Source: Bacillota bacterium (GTDB lineage Bacteria; Bacillota_I; Bacilli_A; Izemoplasmatales; Hujiaoplasmataceae). From it: DNA of 64,000 bases. The notes under the pieces were generated by a model that saw only the letters and a list, made by a program, of their open reading frames with translations, did not search any database and was not told the DNA's origin. Where the stretch lies: NCBI GenBank assembly GCA_018816905.1, contig JAHIVB010000006.1, positions 62,001 to 126,000 on the forward strand. Direction: 5' to 3'. A program made the position numbers and the translations under genes. Shown here in pieces: positions 18,055 to 25,668 of the stretch; position 1 is the stretch's first letter, and every line of letters begins with the position of its first letter.

Positions 18055-18100
18055 TGGTGGCTCACGCAGGGATTGTACCTGCGACACATGGATATTCAGT
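18055..18100 (-). pseudogene. 3' half of tRNA-Phe (probable attachment-site scar)
   Basis: Read on the minus strand, these 46 bases are exactly the 3' half of a tRNA. They comprise the anticodon loop CTGAATA (anticodon GAA, Phe), stem TCCAT, variable loop GTGTC, T stem GCAGG/CCTGC with loop TACAATC, acceptor strand GTGAGCC, discriminator A and CCA. The bases before 18100 do not continue the anticodon stem or D arm, and no 5' acceptor strand is found. The T loop lacks the usual TTC start. A half-tRNA that breaks at the anticodon loop is the classic scar of site-specific integration. No integrase or intact tRNA-Phe is in the window. Confidence 0.85.
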
Positions 18101-18134
18101 GGGTTAATCTGCCCAGGAAAAGGCTGATATCACT

Positions 18135-18162
18135 AACGATACTGCTCGTTGTAACTGCAGTT
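18135..18162. repeat. Small nested inverted repeats beside the tRNA-Phe fragment
   Basis: AACGA (18135-18139) pairs with TCGTT (18146-18150). The perfect palindrome AACTGCAGTT follows at 18153-18162. They lie 35-60 bp from the tRNA fragment, on the side where an integrated element would be, and could be recombinase arm sites. That reading is speculative. Confidence 0.3.
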
Positions 18163-18212
18163 GATTGCAACTTATTATTAAATCCATACCAAAATACAAA
18201 AGATCGAATTAT

Positions 18213-18407
18213 TCAATCTAATAACTTTTCGCGAACAGGAAATTCAAGCCTATCTAGTTCATAGTTAACATTGTTTAATCTAATTCTATTTTCAATCAAT
18301 TTTACTAATTTTGAGACTGTACTATTCAATTGGATCCATATAAATATAAGAACACCTAATAAAACAACTACATTCACAATAACTGCTATCAATAAAAATT
18401 CAATCAT
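18213..18407 (-). CDS. Small single-pass membrane protein, 64 aa
   Basis: An N-terminal hydrophobic helix (residues 3-27) is followed by a charged, probably coiled tail. No family is recognised. The ATG is 4 bp after the stop of the 113-aa gene, so it is the third gene of the Sel1 operon. Low complexity and small size leave some doubt, but the coupling supports it. Confidence 0.55.
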   Translation of the reverse strand: MIEFLLIAVIVNVVVLLGVLIFIWIQLNSTVSKLVKLIENRIRLNNVNYELDRLEFPVREKLLD

Positions 18408-18411
18408 TTTT

Positions 18412-18753
18412 TTATCTCACCTTTTCTTTAATCAAAATAGTTTTTTCATCAGAATAATCCCAATCTACTAAATAGTATTTTTCTAAAATTCTAACGATTT
18501 CTATTTGTGTAAATTTACTTTCTTCTTTTCCAAAATCATGATTAATATATAGTTTGTCTAGTTGTGCAATTGGCAATTGATCTTGGTCTTCTCCAAACCA
18601 TCTAACATAAATGCCTATAGCATTCAATCCATATGTTTCCTCTATCATTTTTATAGTACATGAAGGACACACGAATCCTTTATTTAATGCATAATCTAAT
18701 TTCAATCGCTCTTTAATTTCTTTAAGTGTCTTATTTAATAATTTTGTATTCAT
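18412..18753 (-). CDS. Conserved hypothetical, possibly DUF6891-like
   Basis: The protein has 113 aa. A CPSC pair lies near residues 29-32, then IEE, then an aromatic-acidic stretch (YVRWFGEDQD). It ends with a strand-rich segment reading YLVDWDYSDEKTILI. This order resembles the DUF6891 pattern of a Cys pair, an F/Y-x-x-QD segment and a C-terminal VDWDGS-like strand, but the match is by eye only. The gene starts 3 bp after the Sel1-repeat gene and precedes the 64-aa membrane protein. Confidence 0.6.
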   Translation of the reverse strand: MNTKLLNKTLKEIKERLKLDYALNKGFVCPSCTIKMIEETYGLNAIGIYVRWFGEDQDQLPIAQLDKLYINHDFGKEESKFTQIEIVRILEKYYLVDWDYSDEKTILIKEKVR

Positions 18754-18756
18754 AGA

Positions 18757-20463
18757 TTACTCAAATCCTTTTTCTAAGAAATATAGTTGCTCTCTTGCTT
18801 CATCACTTCCATGACTAACCGCCATTTCATACCAATAAATTGCTTTTTTTTGATCTTGTTGGATCTCAAACCCATGTTGATATAAGCATCCCATATAAAG
18901 CATTGCACTGATTTCTTTATTTAATGCTTTTTCTTCTGCTAAGTCATTCCCGGCATTAAATTTTAATTTTCTATGACTATACCTGCGTAATAATCCACAT
19001 TCATCTATATTTAGCATCTTTCTTGCTACATCTTGATACATTTTATATGATTCTAAGTAATCAATTTCAACTAAAATACCATGAGCATAAAAATATCCCA
19101 TATCTATTTGAGCATCGATATGATGTTTCGATGCTAATTCATACCAATACAATGCTTTTTCAACATTATAATCTATTGTAGATTCATCATTGTGCCTAAT
19201 TGCCATAATATACTGTGCATATGAATTTCCTGAATTTGCTAATAATTCCCAACATTTCAAATCGTCATCAATATTTAAATTGCTAATATAATTATTAATA
19301 TATTTTTCTTGTAGATCTGGATAATCACAAATAGAATCATATTTTATCCAATTAAAAAATCCTAAATTATTACCAGCTTCCCGAGCATATCTTTTAGAGT
19401 ACTCAATTTGTGCGCCTTCATCACCCGATTTAGCTTCTTCAAATAATCTATATTTATCCTTATACGTTGCACCAACATCAAATCCTCGATCATAGTAATC
19501 TTTTAATCTCATCTCTGATTCATTATCGAATAATTCAGCACCTTTTATAAACCATTTGATAGCTTCATTATCATCACCTTTTTGCTGGTATAATTTACCG
19601 ATACATGAAAATATCCAAGGGTCATAATAGGCATTATCCGCTGCGGTTTTAAACCATTCAATAGCTATATCAAAATCTTTTTTGACCCCACGTCCAGTAC
19701 GATATAGATGCCCTAATCGATATTGAGAAAATACCAGATTATGCTCATTTGCTCCTAATAAATACCATTTTAATGCTTCACTATAATCATGTACATCACC
19801 ATCTTTATTTTCATATAGTTCACCTATTCGATCAATTGCTTTCGTACATCCAAGTTCATATGCTTTTTTGTATGAATCTAATGCTTCTTTTGATTTTTCC
19901 CATACGCCTTGTAGTATTTCACCATTGATGTAAAACACTTCTGAATTATCTTTTTGAGTTTCTTCTTCAATCCATTTATACAGGGTGAATCTATTTTCTC
20001 TAGAAATCTCATTGATGATAAGATAGGATGGTAATTGGTTAATTGCATTAGTATGTCCTTGTTTTGCAGCTTTCATCATCCATTCGAAAGATTTATCGTT
20101 ATCTGGTTCCACTCCTACACCATCACAATGGAAAAAAGGAATATAGTGAGGATTGTCATCCATCTTTGTTTGAATTCTGTTTAATTCATCCTTGCTTAAT
20201 GGAGTCCCAGCCATACCTGGAGTCTCTGAATAAGATGCTCCTACGATATATTGTGATTCTAAAAGCCCACTCTCTGCAGATCTTAAAAACCACTTAAATG
20301 CTTCTTTCCGATTTTCGATAACAAAAAATCCTTTTCTAAAATACAAGCCTACGTAGTATTCGGCAGTTGGATCACCATTCTTCGCTAACGGAAGGAAGAT
20401 AGAGTATGCTTCTTCATATCGCTGTTTTCCAAATAAGTTAATTGCATCACTTAACGCTTTCAT
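18757..20463 (-). CDS. Sel1-repeat (TPR-like) protein
   Basis: The 568 residues are largely Sel1-like repeats with the pattern A-x-x-x-G-x-x-Y and A-x-x-W-x-x-x-A. Clear examples are near residues 31-70, 215-290 and 405-460 and at the C-terminus (AIYWYEMAVSHGSDEA). Sel1 repeats form an alpha-solenoid for protein binding. No signal peptide or membrane segment is visible, so it is probably cytoplasmic. It leads an operon with the 113-aa and 64-aa genes. The promoter carries the TATACTATT motif also found before the Nmad3 gene. A scaffolding role is inferred. Confidence 0.85.
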   Translation of the reverse strand: MKALSDAINLFGKQRYEEAYSIFLPLAKNGDPTAEYYVGLYFRKGFFVIENRKEAFKWFLRSAESGLLESQYIVGASYSETPGMAGTPLSKDELNRIQTKMDDNPHYIPFFHCDGVGVEPDNDKSFEWMMKAAKQGHTNAINQLPSYLIINEISRENRFTLYKWIEEETQKDNSEVFYINGEILQGVWEKSKEALDSYKKAYELGCTKAIDRIGELYENKDGDVHDYSEALKWYLLGANEHNLVFSQYRLGHLYRTGRGVKKDFDIAIEWFKTAADNAYYDPWIFSCIGKLYQQKGDDNEAIKWFIKGAELFDNESEMRLKDYYDRGFDVGATYKDKYRLFEEAKSGDEGAQIEYSKRYAREAGNNLGFFNWIKYDSICDYPDLQEKYINNYISNLNIDDDLKCWELLANSGNSYAQYIMAIRHNDESTIDYNVEKALYWYELASKHHIDAQIDMGYFYAHGILVEIDYLESYKMYQDVARKMLNIDECGLLRRYSHRKLKFNAGNDLAEEKALNKEISAMLYMGCLYQHGFEIQQDQKKAIYWYEMAVSHGSDEAREQLYFLEKGFE

Positions 20464-20486
20464 TATTTTCTCCTTTTTATACTTGT

Positions 20487-20570
20487 ATTATACTATTCAA
20501 TACTATTATACATTTTTTTCACTTGTTATGTATATACTATTCTATACTTTTATCTAAAAAATGATATAAT
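20487..20570. promoter_or_regulatory. Divergent promoter region with two 15-bp operator-like repeats
   Basis: ATACTATTC(A/T)ATACT occurs at 20490-20504 and 20534-20548, differing by one base. The left copy overlaps a minus-strand TATAAT (20492-20487) for the Sel1 operon. The right copy lies just upstream of a plus-strand TATAAT (20565-20570) for the 219-aa gene. The core TATACTATT recurs before the Nmad3 gene. Confidence 0.6.
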
Positions 20571-20589
20571 TAAGTTAGAGGTGGTTTGA

Positions 20590-21249
20590 ATGAGACTTGA
20601 TTTTAAGGGTATAGTAACAATAGACATTCTTGAAAAGAATACTGAAAAATTAGATGAAATCATAGAAGAAAATGACTATGCCATAATCGTTGAGGACGGT
20701 ATAGGTAAATACGTTGTTTTTGATGTTGATTATGTGAGAGAAAAACTTGAAATTATAGACGACTTATCAAAAAACCGAACACGTGAAAAATCACCTTTTA
20801 CTTTAGTTGAATCCATGATTCAAACACTAGAGGAATTACCTGAAAAAAAGACAACAGCAATTATGCTATCGTCTTTGGTTGAAAAATATTATGGTAAAAA
20901 AGTGACGCCAATGATTATTAGGACTAGGGCTGAAGAAAATGCAAATGGTCAAGGTGAAGTCGATTACTTCATCATTGAACCAAACAACACCATTGGTCTT
21001 TCTGAAAATAGTAGTTTCAATTTATATATGTATAATAAAATGAAAAGATCTGTTGAATATGAACTTAATAAGTTATTTAAAAATGATGACTATGTTGAAC
21101 TAAATAATGCATTAGGTTACATAAACAGAATGCTAGCTAATACATACCTTCAAAAATATGCAAAGGATATTACAAACAAAGATATTATCAAGATGATAAA
21201 GGAAATCAATAGATATACCATTGATAACAACTATATAAAACACTTCTGA
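20590..21249 (+). CDS. Hypothetical protein, possible Phd/YefM-like regulator
   Basis: The 219-aa protein runs divergently from the Sel1 operon. Residues 1-53 (DILEKNTEKLDEIIEEN, then a strand pair with an IVEDGIGKYVVFD turn) resemble the N-terminal fold of Phd/YefM antitoxins, which bind DNA and repress their own promoter. The remainder is helical with no recognised domain. A TATAAT lies about 20 bp upstream and GAGGTGG is well placed before the ATG. It is the best local candidate to recognise the repeated TATACTATT sites. The identification is tentative and no toxin partner is apparent. Confidence 0.6.
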   Translation: MRLDFKGIVTIDILEKNTEKLDEIIEENDYAIIVEDGIGKYVVFDVDYVREKLEIIDDLSKNRTREKSPFTLVESMIQTLEELPEKKTTAIMLSSLVEKYYGKKVTPMIIRTRAEENANGQGEVDYFIIEPNNTIGLSENSSFNLYMYNKMKRSVEYELNKLFKNDDYVELNNALGYINRMLANTYLQKYAKDITNKDIIKMIKEINRYTIDNNYIKHF

Positions 21250-21277
21250 AAGTAGTCATATAAATGATTATTGGAGA

Positions 21278-22111
21278 CTATTCTTCAATAATTTTTTTTG
21301 CCCAATTTTCACATTCTTTGGTTTCTTCTAAACCAAGTTCTTGCCACTGACCTTGATAATAAACACTCGTATTTTTATCTTTAGACTTGTTGTTTCGATT
21401 TCCAATAACAGACCCTTCATCATAAACTGGATTCTTAATCCAATTTGCCTTAGAGTAATTTTCTTTAGTTAACACACGGTCTTTGCGAAACTTAAGGATA
21501 CCATATGCATCTAAATTTTTGTTGAATGTGAGCTTATTATAAGAGACATACATAATATTTGTTTTTTTATCAATATAATATGGTTTCGAGTGTGGATGCC
21601 ATTTATTTTCCTTTTGCTTTTCATGATCTCGAATAATATCTTTGACTTGCATATATCCCCAAATAACTTGTAAATCATTATCTTTGTAGAAATCTCCGGT
21701 TTTATTAACTTTTTGATAAATGCCATTGTGATTTTCAACGCAATGAAAATTGCCAAAAAATAAAAAGATATCGCCCTCTCTCACTTTGATTGTTTTATCT
21801 AGATGTGTTGCGGCACTATCACATTGTCCAAATATAGCTTTCCAGTTTTCAACAGATTCTCTATTTACTCTTCTATCTTTAACTAAGTCAGGATCAATAT
21901 GACATCTTTGTTTTTGTTTGTAGCCTAATTGACATAGAAGATTGGTGAAATTTAACCCATTATAGTGAAGCAAATCAAAGGTATCATCACTAACTTTATT
22001 TTCCTTATTTTCTGGTATTGGAAATGAAATCATATCTCCATTTTCGAAGATTGGACTTGTAATACCACCAGTGTTTGAGTCAAAACCTTTTCTGCTAAGA
22101 ATAATTCTCAT
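21278..22111 (-). CDS. Nmad3-domain protein (nucleotide-modification-associated domain 3)
   Basis: The protein has 277 aa. It opens with MRIILSRKGFDSNTGGITSP, followed by HIDPDLV near 90, FGQCDSAATHL near 115, and EGDIFLFFGNFH near 135. This order (SRKGFDS, DPDL, FGQ, GD-x-FLFFG) is characteristic of the Nmad3 family, known from work on DNA-base-modification gene neighbourhoods. Its biochemical role is not established. It may recognise or process modified nucleotides. The gene is monocistronic on the minus strand, with AGGAGA before the ATG, and its promoter contains the TATACTATT motif. Confidence 0.82.
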   Translation of the reverse strand: MRIILSRKGFDSNTGGITSPIFENGDMISFPIPENKENKVSDDTFDLLHYNGLNFTNLLCQLGYKQKQRCHIDPDLVKDRRVNRESVENWKAIFGQCDSAATHLDKTIKVREGDIFLFFGNFHCVENHNGIYQKVNKTGDFYKDNDLQVIWGYMQVKDIIRDHEKQKENKWHPHSKPYYIDKKTNIMYVSYNKLTFNKNLDAYGILKFRKDRVLTKENYSKANWIKNPVYDEGSVIGNRNNKSKDKNTSVYYQGQWQELGLEETKECENWAKKIIEE

Positions 22112-22148
22112 TGTATTCTCCTGTAAAATCTTTTTGGTATCAGTTCAT

Positions 22149-22197
22149 AATAGTATATTGAAAATAAATCCATTTTATATTTCTATTGTATACTATT
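22149..22197 (-). promoter_or_regulatory. Inverted TATACTATT pair upstream of the Nmad3 gene
   Basis: AATAGTATA at 22149-22157 and its exact reverse complement TATACTATT at 22189-22197 lie 38-86 bp before the Nmad3 start. The proximal copy overlaps the likely minus-strand -10 region. The same 9-mer occurs twice between the Sel1 operon and the 219-aa gene. Confidence 0.5.
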
Positions 22198-22323
22198 TTG
22201 ACACACATGAAAATGCAATAATGAAAATATCGTTTTTTTTGTAGACTGGATAAAGATCATCGATAATTATCAGAAATCTTTTGAACCATCATTGAAATCA
22301 ATACCTGAATAGTACTTATTTAA

Positions 22324-22446
22324 AATGGAGTCTATAACAGAGAATCATATCCACCACAATGCAAATATAATCAATTAAGCAACGGAAATACAATGGGAAA
22401 TCAGAATGGCTATATCGGAGGACTTAATAAACATTTCATAGCATAA
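22324..22446 (+). pseudogene. Possible 3' end of a lost gene (plus strand)
   Basis: An open frame of 40 codons without a proper start ends at the TAA at 22444-22446, directly before a strong terminator. The C-terminal peptide (MGNQNGYIGGLNKHFIA) looks protein-like but matches nothing I know. The frame is closed upstream by a stop at 22321. Confidence 0.3.
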
Positions 22447-22479
22447 AAAAATAGCACATGGATTACTTGTGCTATTTTT
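22447..22479. terminator. Bidirectional terminator between two gene remnants
   Basis: A 12-bp perfect stem, AAAAATAGCACA / TGTGCTATTTTT, encloses a 9-base loop, with A and T runs on both sides. Frames from both strands end at it, so it probably once separated two convergent genes. Confidence 0.75.
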
Positions 22480-22582
22480 GATTGTCTATAAATAATTGTT
22501 CAATCATGTCAATGTTGGATGGATTCTGTTCTGCCCCATAAAGACTACTGATGACTAGGTTCCTTCTTTTGTAATGATACAT
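22472..22582 (-). pseudogene. Possible 3' end of a lost gene (minus strand)
   Basis: An open frame of about 36 codons (KEGNLVISSLYGAEQNPSN near its start) ends at a TAG inside the terminator arm. It has no ATG at a sensible position and is closed upstream by TGA. I do not recognise the family. It most likely is the surviving end of a decayed gene. Confidence 0.35.
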
Positions 22583-22662
22583 CAACCTATCGGCGACCAA
22601 CCTTATTTTTATAGAAACATATTGTTAATCTAAATCGATTTTACACCCATATCTGAAAACAA

Positions 22663-23604
22663 TTAAATCTCAGATATTGTTGGCATAGATGGAATCGCTC
22701 CATATTTTGAAACTACGATACTACTGATTTTGTGTGCCAAAAGAAGGGCATCACGTTGATTCATTTGGTTGATTGTATCTACAGTTAATCGATTCTTTAA
22801 TATGTAATATAAGATTCCACCAATAAATGCATCTCCAGCCCCTGTCGTATCGACAACTTTGGTCTTAAAACTAGGGACAAAGAGCTCAGAAGACTTCGTA
22901 TATAATGTTGCGCCAACTCCTCCATCAGTTATAATGACGATTTTGACATTTCCTACAAATAAGGACTTGATCGCCTCATTCGTGTTTTTGATTCTTGTAA
23001 TGAACTCCAGTTCATCACTACTAATCTTCAAAATATGTGCATAGGGTATGAACGATTGGATGGTTTCGTAATATTCTTGAAGGTTCTTCCATAAAGGAAA
23101 CCTGAGATTTGGATCAAAAGAAATCAAACAGCCCTTCTTCTCTGCGTATTCAAGAGCCCTTACATGGGCTTTTTTTACGGGGGCATCCACTAAATCAACA
23201 CTACAGAAATGGATGATGTCTCCGGACTCGAATAAGGACTCTTCTATCTCTGATTCATCCAGTAACAAGTCCGAAGAAGGATTTCTGTAAAAGGAAAAAT
23301 CACGTTCACCGTTTTCTTTCAGAGAAACAAACGCAAGAGCGGTATTCGCAATGTCCGTTCTTTTGATATGAGTTGTATCCACATGGACTTCATTTAGTGT
23401 ATCAACCAAAAAATCACCAAATGCATCTAACCCGAGTTTTGTAATCATTACACTATGGATTCCAAGTTTTGATACACAGGCTGCGACATTTGCAGGTGCT
23501 CCGCCAGCCGCTTTTGTAAAACCTGTGACATTTTTTAATTCGATTCCTGTTTCATTTGGGATGAAATCTATTAATAGTTCACCAATGCAGATTAATTTTG
23601 GCAT
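22663..23604 (-). CDS. scrK: Fructokinase (PfkB family)
   Basis: The enzyme phosphorylates fructose with ATP in the cytoplasm. The 313 residues carry the PfkB signatures: GGAPANVAA near 34-42 and DTTGAGDAF near 255-263, the latter holding the catalytic Asp and anion hole. The length is typical. The ATG at 23604 has AGGAGT upstream. It is the last gene of the fructan operon, 9 bp after a surface GH32 gene, and feeds the fructose released by the GH32 enzymes into glycolysis. PfkB kinases vary in substrate; fructose is inferred from context. Confidence 0.9.
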   Translation of the reverse strand: MPKLICIGELLIDFIPNETGIELKNVTGFTKAAGGAPANVAACVSKLGIHSVMITKLGLDAFGDFLVDTLNEVHVDTTHIKRTDIANTALAFVSLKENGERDFSFYRNPSSDLLLDESEIEESLFESGDIIHFCSVDLVDAPVKKAHVRALEYAEKKGCLISFDPNLRFPLWKNLQEYYETIQSFIPYAHILKISSDELEFITRIKNTNEAIKSLFVGNVKIVIITDGGVGATLYTKSSELFVPSFKTKVVDTTGAGDAFIGGILYYILKNRLTVDTINQMNQRDALLLAHKISSIVVSKYGAIPSMPTISEI

Positions 23605-23613
23605 ATTGTACTC

Positions 23614-25659
23614 CTAATCAATAATGAGGTCCCACTTGGAAAGTGTGAACTCCGTCTCGGATTCCGAGAAAAGAAAGATTTTATCAGTTGAATCTGATTG
23701 ATAAATGGTGGAAGTGATGGCTTGTTCTCCGTTGTTTATAAATACCTCGACACTGAATTGATCGAGAAGAATACGAAGTGTAAGGGTTCCGTCTTCTTGA
23801 AGAACCACAGGAGCTTTTGTGATGTTGTAAAAGTCTCCGGGATGTCTTCCACCCATATTGTCTGTTCGATCAAGGTAAACATAACCTTCTTTATAGTAGA
23901 TATGAGTTCCGTTTCCTTCGCTATCCGCAAATACGGTAATTCCTGAACTTTCGGTTTCAACCGGTTTGAAGGATAACTCGATATCTATGACGTTTCCTGT
24001 ATACAAGGAATCTTGATTTCCAAGAACATCGATGACTTTGGATTCAAAGTTTTCTCGGTAGTTTTCTATTTCAGATACGGGATACTGGATGAGTTGCCCT
24101 TCGGAATCAATGTGGATTTCTCTTGGTAATGTCAATGCTCCTGCCCAACCGTATTGACCAGTCATCGGAGAACGATTCCATGATTGCATCCAAGCAATCA
24201 TGATCCTTCGTCCTTCAGAATCAATCATCGTTTGTGGAGCGTAAAAATCGAAACCATAGTCAATTTCTTTTATTTGAGATAAGTCCCAATTCTCCAACAT
24301 GCCCGTTTGATAGTTCATATCTCCTACGACATAGACGGTTCCGTGTGTGTTTCTGTGACCTGGTATTTCTTGAGGTGACATGATTAAAACATCACTTCCG
24401 TCTAGTTCAAACAAATCAGGACATTCAAACATCTTTCCAAGTGTATATAACGTATTGACACTACCTTGAATCACAGGACCTACGTATTCCCAGTCGATTA
24501 GATTATCGCTAGAAAATAACAACACTTGTCCATAATCATTGATTTGTCTAGAGCCGATGACACTATAATAAGTGTCACCCTTCTTCAAGATTTTTGGATC
24601 TCTGAAGTCGACTGGATTCGCATAGAAAGGTAAATCGTCTTCGTTGATGACGGAGTTCCCTTCATTTATTTTTTCAAAGGTGATTCCATCTTCGCTTTTG
24701 GAGATGACCTGGTATTGATACCCTTGCCAGTTTTCTGTATACATGATGTACAAATCGCCACCAATCTCGATGGCACTTCCTGAAAATGCGGCCCCACCTC
24801 CGGCATGGTTTACAATCGGGGCTACCGCAATCGGAAGATATTCCCAACGAATCAAGTCATCGCTTTTCGCATGTCCCCAGTGCATCGGTCCCCAGATTGA
24901 AGCATAGGGATTATGTTGATAGAATACATGGTATTCATCTTCAAAATACACTAGTCCATTGGGATCATTAATCCACCCCATTTCACCCATCAGGTGATAG
25001 GAGTATCTAGTATCAGAATCAATATATTGTTTATGCAAGTTCAAGTAGTACTCTGCACTCATTAACAAATCATCCGTCATGAAACCCATTCTTTCTAAGA
25101 CGTTTGTTTGATATCTTTGAAGTTCATAGTCGTTTTCAATGAATGTATCAATGCCATCGACATTGATGTAATTTGCGTCAGTGTCCGAAATTTGGATGTA
25201 TAATTCGGTGTCAAGGTAAACAGATAAATCCCAAACAATTCTGACAAAATTATCTATGAACAAGTCTCCGTCATAGGTCATATGATACGCCGACTCTATC
25301 AGTTCATCAGTCGATGACAAATGGATCGATAATTGTGTATTTTGAGAGTTTGAATTGCCAGAAAGAAGGAATGTGATATAGCCCATTCCCGAAAGTACGA
25401 AATGATTCGATCGAATAACAAGACTCTCAGTAGATTCTTTCGTCGTTAAGAAAGATTCTCCTTCTTGCATGTACTTTCGACTTCCATCAAAATAGATTTC
25501 ATCTGAAATGGTTGGATTCCCACTTACAAGTGTCCAGTGCGATAAATCATTCTTCTCAAAATCACCGTCTAGTACTTGATAATCAGGACCAGACACACAA
25601 CCCGTGAATGCGAAAACAGTAAAGAAAATTATGGTTATCAATGCTAGTTTCTTCATCAT
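23614..25659 (-). CDS. Surface GH32 fructan hydrolase (lipoprotein)
   Basis: This predicted exo- or endo-fructanase is anchored outside the membrane. From the ATG at 25659 the protein has 681 aa with a lipobox FTGC. Residues about 30-185 form a beta-rich, carbohydrate-binding-like domain. The GH32 catalytic propeller follows with WINDPNG (nucleophile Asp), FRDPK and ECPDL (acid/base Glu). A C-terminal GH32 beta-sandwich closes the chain. An upstream TTG at 25668 is also in frame; the ATG-ATG pair is the more likely start. It follows another surface GH32 gene directly. Levan and inulin cannot be told apart here. Confidence 0.88.
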   Translation of the reverse strand: MMKKLALITIIFFTVFAFTGCVSGPDYQVLDGDFEKNDLSHWTLVSGNPTISDEIYFDGSRKYMQEGESFLTTKESTESLVIRSNHFVLSGMGYITFLLSGNSNSQNTQLSIHLSSTDELIESAYHMTYDGDLFIDNFVRIVWDLSVYLDTELYIQISDTDANYINVDGIDTFIENDYELQRYQTNVLERMGFMTDDLLMSAEYYLNLHKQYIDSDTRYSYHLMGEMGWINDPNGLVYFEDEYHVFYQHNPYASIWGPMHWGHAKSDDLIRWEYLPIAVAPIVNHAGGGAAFSGSAIEIGGDLYIMYTENWQGYQYQVISKSEDGITFEKINEGNSVINEDDLPFYANPVDFRDPKILKKGDTYYSVIGSRQINDYGQVLLFSSDNLIDWEYVGPVIQGSVNTLYTLGKMFECPDLFELDGSDVLIMSPQEIPGHRNTHGTVYVVGDMNYQTGMLENWDLSQIKEIDYGFDFYAPQTMIDSEGRRIMIAWMQSWNRSPMTGQYGWAGALTLPREIHIDSEGQLIQYPVSEIENYRENFESKVIDVLGNQDSLYTGNVIDIELSFKPVETESSGITVFADSEGNGTHIYYKEGYVYLDRTDNMGGRHPGDFYNITKAPVVLQEDGTLTLRILLDQFSVEVFINNGEQAITSTIYQSDSTDKIFLFSESETEFTLSKWDLIID

Positions 25660-25668
25660 ATACACCAA

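Larger units (their letters stand above)
17870..18212. other. Intergenic stretch carrying a tRNA-Phe fragment
   Basis: No protein gene is visible here. The stretch holds the promoter region of the 339-aa gene, an A-rich segment near 18017-18024 that could serve as a terminator, the tRNA-Phe 3' half at 18055-18100, and small inverted repeats at 18135-18162. Confidence 0.5.

Noticed and set aside
18055-18171. Intact tRNA gene ending in CCA
   Set aside because: The 3' half is perfect, but upstream bases contain no matching acceptor strand, D arm or 5' anticodon stem, so it is a fragment.
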